64,000 nucleotides of DNA from Mucilaginibacter gossypiicola (GTDB taxonomy: Bacteria > Bacteroidota > Bacteroidia > Sphingobacteriales > Sphingobacteriaceae): NCBI RefSeq assembly GCF_900110105.1, contig NZ_FOCL01000003.1:124001-188000 (forward strand), given 5' to 3'. The translations under genes and the position numbers were made by a program. The notes under the pieces are model-generated. The model had not been told where the DNA came from and made no database searches. It worked only from the letters and a program-made list of their open reading frames with translations. This document shows positions 60,101 through 64,000 of this stretch, piece by piece (the first letter of the stretch is position 1; each line of letters begins with the position of its first letter).

Positions 60101-60364
60101 TAATGTACCGTCATTACTGGCGGTAGAAGTCATATAGGTCATATTTTCCACACCGTTAATGGCTTCTTCTAACGAAGGGGTAACGGAACGTAAAATAGTT
60201 TCCGCATTGGCGCCCGGATACACAGCAGATACTAATACCGACGGAGGGGCAATATTAGGAAACCGCTCTAAGGGCAATTTTGTTAAACCAAGCACACCCA
60301 CTATCACCAACAAAATGGAGATAACAGTTGAGAGTACCGGTCTTTCTATAAATTTCTGAAACAT
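57164..60364 (-). CDS. RND multidrug efflux pump, HAE1 (AcrB-like) family
   Basis: 1066 residues with the twelve-helix RND layout. The opening MFQKFIERPVLSTVISILLV is the usual HAE1 start, and the proton-relay pair Asp407-Asp408 (GIVVDDAIVV) falls at the same numbers as in E. coli AcrB. TFFFMNLFGFSVNLLTLFALVLAIG-type helices and the second-half GLLAKNAILIVEFA are also present. Inner-membrane trimer that exports drugs, bile salts or similar compounds with the adaptor and duct encoded beside it. Confidence 0.96.
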   Translation of the reverse strand: MFQKFIERPVLSTVISILLVIVGVLGLTKLPLERFPNIAPPSVLVSAVYPGANAETILRSVTPSLEEAINGVENMTYMTSTASNDGTLGITVYFKQGTNPDQAAVNVQNRVSQASSQLPAEVLQYGITTTKQQNSFIGAMAIYSEDPKKYDQTFVANYAQINIVPEIKRIPGVGSASIFGGIKDYSMRVWLNPTQMAAYNVTPAEVTAAIQDKNLEAAPGKFGERSNEAFEYVIKYKGKLTKPEEYQNIAIRANADGSVLRLKDVARVELGAYSYNSVSNLNGHDGIIIGIIQLSGSNANEIQIAIDNLMVKLSKDFPVGIKYNQFYRTKTDLDESINQVEHTLVEAFILVFLVVFVFLQDFRSTLIPAIAVPVAIIGTFFFMNLFGFSVNLLTLFALVLAIGIVVDDAIVVVEAVHAKMEHNPSLTPKAATTEAMHEITGAIISITLVMAAVFLPVSFMTGSTGIFYRQFALTMAISIIISAVNALTLSPALAALFLKNKHSENGHDAPKQSFVDKFYAGFNGGFNYMTNRYVGGLKVLIRNKWISMAGLALVVVATVYMVNKTKTGFIPTEDQGFVAIAVNTPSGTSLSGTNKVFKQAEDQLKTLPSARFVTALSGFNFLTQSSSPSAGVIFLLLKPTEERGEVKNIDAIQNIVRGKLGGIPGGTFFVFSFPTVPGFSNVEALDVMLQDKTNGRLDKFSGVANNFIMKLMQKPAVAFAFTSYKADYPQLQLEVDDEKANQLGVSVKDILSTMQAYFGTAQASDFNRFGKYYRVVVQADIADRTDPSAIDRVFVKNKSGENVPINTLVKLTRVYGSETASRYNLFNSIEINAIPKPGYSSGDAIKAIEETAKEQLPQGFAYEFTGQTREEIASGGQSTVIFLLCLVFVYFLLSAQYESYILPLAVILSIPTGLFGVFIVLGLTGIENNIYVQVALIMLIGLLAKNAILIVEFAVQRRRAGHGLVQSAIEAAQLRIRPIIMTSMAFVFGLFPMSIATGPSAQGNHSISIGAAGGMVSGVLLGLFIIPVLYVIFQGLQERISGKPVAPTNGTAHGKDAIVLESEYSA

Positions 60365-60388
60365 GACTTTAAAGTTTAAGTGTATGTA

Positions 60389-61534
60389 TTAGTGTTTAAC
60401 TACAGCGGCTACTTTATCAGCCTGTTTTTGAGGCTGAATCACCATGCCTTCCTGTAGTTTATCGATGCCCTCTAACACGATCTGGTCGCCGGCTTTAATA
60501 GCCTCTTTATCTTTAACCAGGTAGTGATCGCCCGATTTACCAACGATGTCGATAGCTTGTTTTTTAACTTTGCTGCTATCGCCCACGATAAATACGAATA
60601 CTTTGTCCTGCATTTCAACAGTTGCCGATTCCGGCACGATCAAAGCATCTTTATGGCTCAGGCTTAAGCGGATCTTACCGGTATTGCCCGAACGTAAAAG
60701 ACCATCAGGATTTGAGAAATTTGCCCTTAAGGTGATAGCACCGGTGTTTTTATCAAACTGGCCGTCAACGATGTCAATTTTACCTTGTTTAGCATATTCG
60801 GTGTTATCAGCAAGTAATAATGATACTGAAGGAACATTTTTCAATTTATCTTTCAGGCTGGCACCCGGATATTGTTCTTTAAAAGCTACGAAATCCTTTT
60901 CGCCCAATGAAAAGTAAACGTGTACGTCATGTACGTCTGATAGTTGAGTTAATGGAGCAACATCTGCCGGAGCAACAAGGCTACCTTGTTTCTTCGCAAG
61001 CAGGCCGATATAGCCGCTAACAGGCGCTTTTATTAAAGTGTAGCCTAAGTTAATCTGCGCGGTAGCAACATTAGCTTTTGCCGATTCGATATTGGCTTTG
61101 GCTACATCAGATGCTGCTTTAGCAGTTTTTAACTGATAATCAGAAACTACTTTGTTTGCAACAAGCGGGGTTAGTTTTTCAACTTCCAGTTGCGCGTTTA
61201 CCTGTGCTGCTTCGGCAGCATGTAAGCTTGCCAATGCATTATTTAAAGCTGCGCGGTATGGTTGTTCGTTAATTTTAAATATTGGTTGACCAGCAGATAC
61301 GTAAGCACCTTCGTCAACAAATACTTTATCTAAAGTGCCACTTACCTGTGGCCTGATCTCTACGTTAACAGTACCTTCAATTGAAGCAGGATATTCCTGG
61401 AAAGTTGTTTCGGTACCTGATGCAATTGAGGCAACCGGTAATGCCGGCGGCGGTGGTGCTGTTGGAGCCTGCGGTGCAGATGAACATCCATATAATGTTA
61501 AAGCTGCAACTGCTGCTAAAAGGAGTGTTTTCAT
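60389..61534 (-). CDS. RND efflux periplasmic adaptor lipoprotein (AcrA/MexA family)
   Basis: 381 residues from the ATG at 61534: MKTLLLAAVAALTLYGC (lipobox LYGC, Cys17), a Pro-rich linker, then the adaptor folds: barrel-sandwich start VEIRPQVSGTLDKVFVDEGAYVSAGQPIFKI, helical hairpin with Ala-rich repeats, and KAPVSGYIGLLAKKQGSLV. First gene of the efflux operon, 24 bases before the pump gene. Its upstream region contains several TetR-type operators. The in-frame start at 61639 adds 35 residues ahead of the signal and is unlikely. Confidence 0.94.
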   Translation of the reverse strand: MKTLLLAAVAALTLYGCSSAPQAPTAPPPPALPVASIASGTETTFQEYPASIEGTVNVEIRPQVSGTLDKVFVDEGAYVSAGQPIFKINEQPYRAALNNALASLHAAEAAQVNAQLEVEKLTPLVANKVVSDYQLKTAKAASDVAKANIESAKANVATAQINLGYTLIKAPVSGYIGLLAKKQGSLVAPADVAPLTQLSDVHDVHVYFSLGEKDFVAFKEQYPGASLKDKLKNVPSVSLLLADNTEYAKQGKIDIVDGQFDKNTGAITLRANFSNPDGLLRSGNTGKIRLSLSHKDALIVPESATVEMQDKVFVFIVGDSSKVKKQAIDIVGKSGDHYLVKDKEAIKAGDQIVLEGIDKLQEGMVIQPQKQADKVAAVVKH

Positions 61535-61816
61535 GAGTGATGATTTTAAGAGTGGTGAATGGATAGGGTTAGAATAAGCCGTTGGGCTTGTGTTATATGA
61601 TGATTTGATTGTTTTCATTGTTTTATTATTGCCGATCATTTTTCAATTGAGATGCCAGTTATTCATTTAACTGAATATCAATTATTTATAAATTATAGAA
61701 TTTAATTTCCAATGCCTTATATCGTTATTTTCACGATTTTTCATGACGATATACCGAAACGATGTACGCTAATTACAGCAGTCGCATAAATTAGATGTTA
61801 CAACACCGTTAAATCG

Positions 61817-61831
61817 TTTAACACTGTTAAA
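61817..61831. promoter_or_regulatory. Predicted TetR operator (perfect)
   Basis: TTTAACACTGTTAAA: 7-base arms around one base. A weaker copy (12 of 15) is 18 bases away at 61799-61813. Confidence 0.65.
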
Positions 61832-61920
61832 TAGATTGTGTGGGTTGTGAGTGAGCTTTTCCATTGTATTAAGAGTTTGTTTTAAAAAGTGCTTAACAGT
61901 TACTTAACACTGTAAGATAA

Positions 61921-61935
61921 TTTAACAGTGTTTTT
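61921..61935. promoter_or_regulatory. Predicted TetR operator (partial)
   Basis: TTTAACAGTGTTTTT, immediately after the tetR-family gene's 3' end; one arm is intact. Confidence 0.45.
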
Positions 61936-61941
61936 TTCAGG

Positions 61942-62556
61942 TCACAAAAGAACAGCGTCTTTCATCGACCTGATGATACCGCCTATGGTATCTTTCAAAA
62001 CCTGGCGGTTAACTTCGTCAGAGAAACCTCTGCTTAGTAAGTTGATGGATACTAACCCGTGTACAACCGACCAAAAGGTATAATATTTGGTACAGATCAT
62101 TTCGTCGTTGATATCCTTAATATGCATAACCTGCATAATCGCCTCACTGATCATGGTTGTGAAACGCTGAGCTTCGGGCATCGCTTTTACCACCTCACAG
62201 CAACAGTTCATCTGTACGCCAAACATAACCTGGTAAAGTTCTTTATTATCAAAAGCAAAATTCCAGTATGCAAGCCACATGGCTTCCAGTTGCTCTTCGG
62301 GATGCAGGTAGTTTTCTTTTGCTACCTCCATATCCTTAGCCAATATCAGGTAACCTTTGCGGGTAAGTTCCATTAGTATGGCATCCTTATTTGCAAAGTA
62401 TTCATATATAATAGGGGCGGTATACTCAATTACGTCAGCAATTTTTCGCATGCTTAAAGCTTGCCAGCCTTCATGCTTAACTATGTGGAGCGCGGCATCC
62501 AAGATATTGACCCTGGTTTCCTCTTTTAAGCGCTGTATTCGTTCTTTACTTGCCAT
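61942..62556 (-). CDS. TetR/AcrR-family repressor
   Basis: 204 residues. N-terminal helix-turn-helix (about 10-55): RVNILDAALHIVKHEGWQALSMRKIADVIEYTAPIIYEYFANKDAIL. The C-terminal helical domain ends with LVSINLLSRGFSDE and likely binds a ligand. It lies upstream of the RND operon on the same strand, 407 bases before the adaptor start, and operator-like sites occur on both sides of it, so it probably represses the operon and itself. The ligand is unknown. Confidence 0.93.
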   Translation of the reverse strand: MASKERIQRLKEETRVNILDAALHIVKHEGWQALSMRKIADVIEYTAPIIYEYFANKDAILMELTRKGYLILAKDMEVAKENYLHPEEQLEAMWLAYWNFAFDNKELYQVMFGVQMNCCCEVVKAMPEAQRFTTMISEAIMQVMHIKDINDEMICTKYYTFWSVVHGLVSINLLSRGFSDEVNRQVLKDTIGGIIRSMKDAVLL

Positions 62557-62577
62557 TTTGATTACACTATTAAATCA

Positions 62578-62592
62578 TTTAACAGTGTTAAG
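62578..62592. promoter_or_regulatory. Predicted TetR operator upstream of the repressor gene
   Basis: TTTAACAGTGTTAAG, 21 bases before the ATG at 62556, same form as the site at 61817-61831; suggests autoregulation. Confidence 0.6.
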
Positions 62593-62697
62593 CAAAAGTA
62601 TAAGGGTTTTGAGGATTATTTACCATCCCTTTGTCAAAAACGTTTCATCCAATTGTCACGGATTAAACCGTTTGAGCAAAATCCGGTCGGCAAATGC

Positions 62698-63213
62698 TTA
62701 TTTTTTTACCAGGTAAACCAATTGCCCAATATGATAGCCCTGGTGTATAGTACGATTAATCAGGATATTCAGTCTGTTACGGTGCGGCTCTTTTTCAAAA
62801 TCCTCCTGCGAGATTGCGCTGTGTGGCTTAAACCAATCTTCGGGCTGCATAGCGTTCATTCGTTCGGTTAAAACCTCATTTACATTAGCCCAATATTGTT
62901 TTAGCTCGACCAATGAAGGTTTCTCCAAACCGGCATTCTCGGGGCTTTTAACAAATATTTGATCAAGCTGAGGGTAAAGTCTTTCGCCCAAACCTAAGTA
63001 GGTAAACATTCCGTCGCTCACAGCAGTAAGGTGGCCCAGCAGGTAAACGCCGGTATTGCGACCCGGAGCCGTTTCTGTAGCGAGGGCTTCATCGGTCAGT
63101 TTGTCAAGCAAACCGTTCAGGCGGCTGTTTTGAAGCTCCCAATTGGAAACTACCATCTTGATAAATAATTCGGTTGACGGCTGTATGTTGGTTTCGGTAA
63201 TGTTTGCGCTCAT
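62698..63213 (-). CDS. DinB-family (YfiT-like) metal-binding four-helix protein
   Basis: 171 residues from the ATG at 63213 (MSANITETNIQ). DinB four-helix bundle: GVYLLGHLTAVSDGMFTYLGLG with the first His, and HQGYHIGQLVYLV with the paired metal-binding His residues near the C-terminus. The family covers thiol-dependent transferases and DNA-damage-linked proteins of unclear reaction. Single gene. The start at 63234 adds seven residues and is less likely. Confidence 0.85.
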   Translation of the reverse strand: MSANITETNIQPSTELFIKMVVSNWELQNSRLNGLLDKLTDEALATETAPGRNTGVYLLGHLTAVSDGMFTYLGLGERLYPQLDQIFVKSPENAGLEKPSLVELKQYWANVNEVLTERMNAMQPEDWFKPHSAISQEDFEKEPHRNRLNILINRTIHQGYHIGQLVYLVKK

Positions 63214-63308
63214 TTTTTGCAGATGTAATATCAAACCGGCTGATTTGATGTTACAATTATAAGCTAAAACAGAGTGGACAGTTATAGTTAGCTACTTATT
63301 TGACAAAA

Positions 63309-64000
63309 CTATGATACCGCAGGCTCGTCTTCAATTTTCCTTACCATCCATATCATCATGGCGGCAAAAGCCGCAACAACAAAGAAAGCTATTTGCAGGT
63401 TGGCGATCTGAGCAATAAAACCTACTATTGGCGGTATGATAACAAAACCCAGGTAGCCTACCGTTGATATAGCAGCCAATGCCTGGCTGCTATTCATTGT
63501 TTTTGATTTACCAGCCATGCTAAATATCAGCGGCACAATACATGATACGCCCATACCTATCATTGCATAGCCTAAATAAACGGTTAATGTATATGGCAAA
63601 AACACCGAGACTAACAGTCCCGCAAAAACCAGCCCGCTGCTATAGGTTAAAACTTTTTTAATGCCAATGGCTGATACTACTCTATCGCCGGCGAAACGCC
63701 CGATGGTCATGGTGACCATGTAAACTACAAAACCAGCCTCAGCAAATGATTTGGAAGCATGTACAACTTTTTCAAAGTAAACTCCGCTCCAGTCATACAA
63801 AGTATTTTCGCAAGCCATTGAAGCAAAACAGATCAAAGAGAATTTAAGCAAGTGCTTATCAGGCATGGAAAATACCGATTTATCAGGTGTTTCGGCAGGC
63901 TGATAATCATAAGTTGATGGATAAAATATTGCCGACAGGATAAGCATTGCAATACCAACAAATAACAAGTGGTATGATGGCGCCACATTAAATAACACCA
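63309..64000 (-). CDS. MFS transporter (C-terminal part)
   Basis: The visible 229-plus residues hold about seven membrane helices of a major-facilitator transporter: LLFVGIAMLILSAIFYP, GFVVYMVTMTIGRFAGDRVV (the GRxxGDR loop between helices), YSSGLVFAGLLVSVFLP, and the final FFVVAAFAAMMIWMVRKIED. The motif AxxxGR.AGD marks the loop between helices 8 and 9. It continues beyond base 64000, so the N-terminal half is missing. Substrate unknown; a sugar-type exporter/importer is possible. Confidence 0.85.
   Translation of the reverse strand, partial: VLFNVAPSYHLLFVGIAMLILSAIFYPSTYDYQPAETPDKSVFSMPDKHLLKFSLICFASMACENTLYDWSGVYFEKVVHASKSFAEAGFVVYMVTMTIGRFAGDRVVSAIGIKKVLTYSSGLVFAGLLVSVFLPYTLTVYLGYAMIGMGVSCIVPLIFSMAGKSKTMNSSQALAAISTVGYLGFVIIPPIVGFIAQIANLQIAFFVVAAFAAMMIWMVRKIEDEPAVS

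Larger units (their letters stand above)
61535..61941. promoter_or_regulatory. Efflux-operon regulatory region
   Basis: 407 bases between the adaptor start and the end of the tetR-family gene. It contains operator-like copies of TTTAACA-N-TGTTAAA at 61817-61831 (perfect) and 61921-61935 (partial), a weaker one at 61799-61813, and TTAACA halves near 61893 and 61904. The efflux-operon promoter must lie here. Confidence 0.65.

Noticed and set aside
1..64000. CRISPR array, tRNA, rRNA, insertion sequence or prophage
   Set aside because: I looked for evenly spaced direct repeats, T-arm-like GGTTCGAATCC words and transposase or integrase motifs and found none.

Overview
The window looks like a chromosomal stretch of a Bacteroidota, most likely a Sphingobacteriaceae member close to Mucilaginibacter or Pedobacter. 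This is an inference from protein style, not a database result. Supporting signs: promoter -7 boxes of the Bacteroidota form TAnnTTTG, few Shine-Dalgarno sites, a futalosine-pathway mqnC, the alternative GlmU-like family, GH20/GH9 secreted hydrolases, DUF4142, fasciclin and DoxX-like proteins, and many short intergenic inverted repeats. I see no rRNA, tRNA, CRISPR array, transposase or prophage.

Layout. 1-11.7 kb: the N-terminal end of an ECF sigma gene, a PPOX-like protein, threonine aldolase, a glycine-rich secreted protein, a fasciclin protein, a GNAT/membrane-protein pair, a secreted esterase, then a minus-strand nuoA-nuoB operon that also carries a MafI-like and a DoxX-like gene, a BaiN-type flavoprotein diverging from nuoA, and a glycosyltransferase. 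11.8-17.8 kb: purK, purE, a YqgE protein, pdxH, nuoC, a JmjC/cupin protein and nuoD. Complex I genes are therefore split over two loci on opposite strands. 18-21.7 kb: a sigma factor, a membrane-tethered anti-sigma-like protein with a trypsin-like protease domain, and two tandem small lipoproteins. All of these are tied together by four copies of one bipartite motif. 22-29.4 kb: a tandem-ATPase ABC protein, mqnC, scpB, an acidic small protein, a GNAT-fold protein, an XRE regulator, and an Rrf2 regulator with its NAD(P)-binding partner and matching operators.

29.5-42 kb is mostly housekeeping: prmA, tpiA, a GlmU-like protein, rpmE type B, methylmalonyl-CoA epimerase, iscS-iscU-iscA, NTF2-like and SDR-like proteins, an acyl-CoA ligase, DUF763 and DUF4142. 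42.5-55.6 kb: a Cys-rich response regulator, an UPF1-like helicase, two GH20 hexosaminidases, an LLM oxidoreductase, an alpha/beta hydrolase, a GH9 enzyme and a Wzz-like protein. 55.7-62.6 kb: a complete RND efflux operon (adaptor, pump, outer-membrane factor) with a TetR regulator and repeated TTTAACA-N-TGTTAAA operators. The window ends with a DinB protein and a truncated MFS transporter.

How parts work together. The best candidate for an undescribed system is the sigma/anti-sigma-protease/lipoprotein module at 17984-20593: GGGTTAC(C/A)-N14-GTATTAA occurs twice reading toward the sigma gene and once before each lipoprotein gene, with identical spacing. Two further self-contained regulatory circuits can be read from the DNA: Rrf2 (CTGTAAT-N7-ATTACAG) and TetR/RND. 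Several genes (nuoA, pdxH, mqnC, mce, the GlmU-like gene, DUF763) have the -7 box only 3-7 bases before the ATG, which implies leaderless mRNAs.
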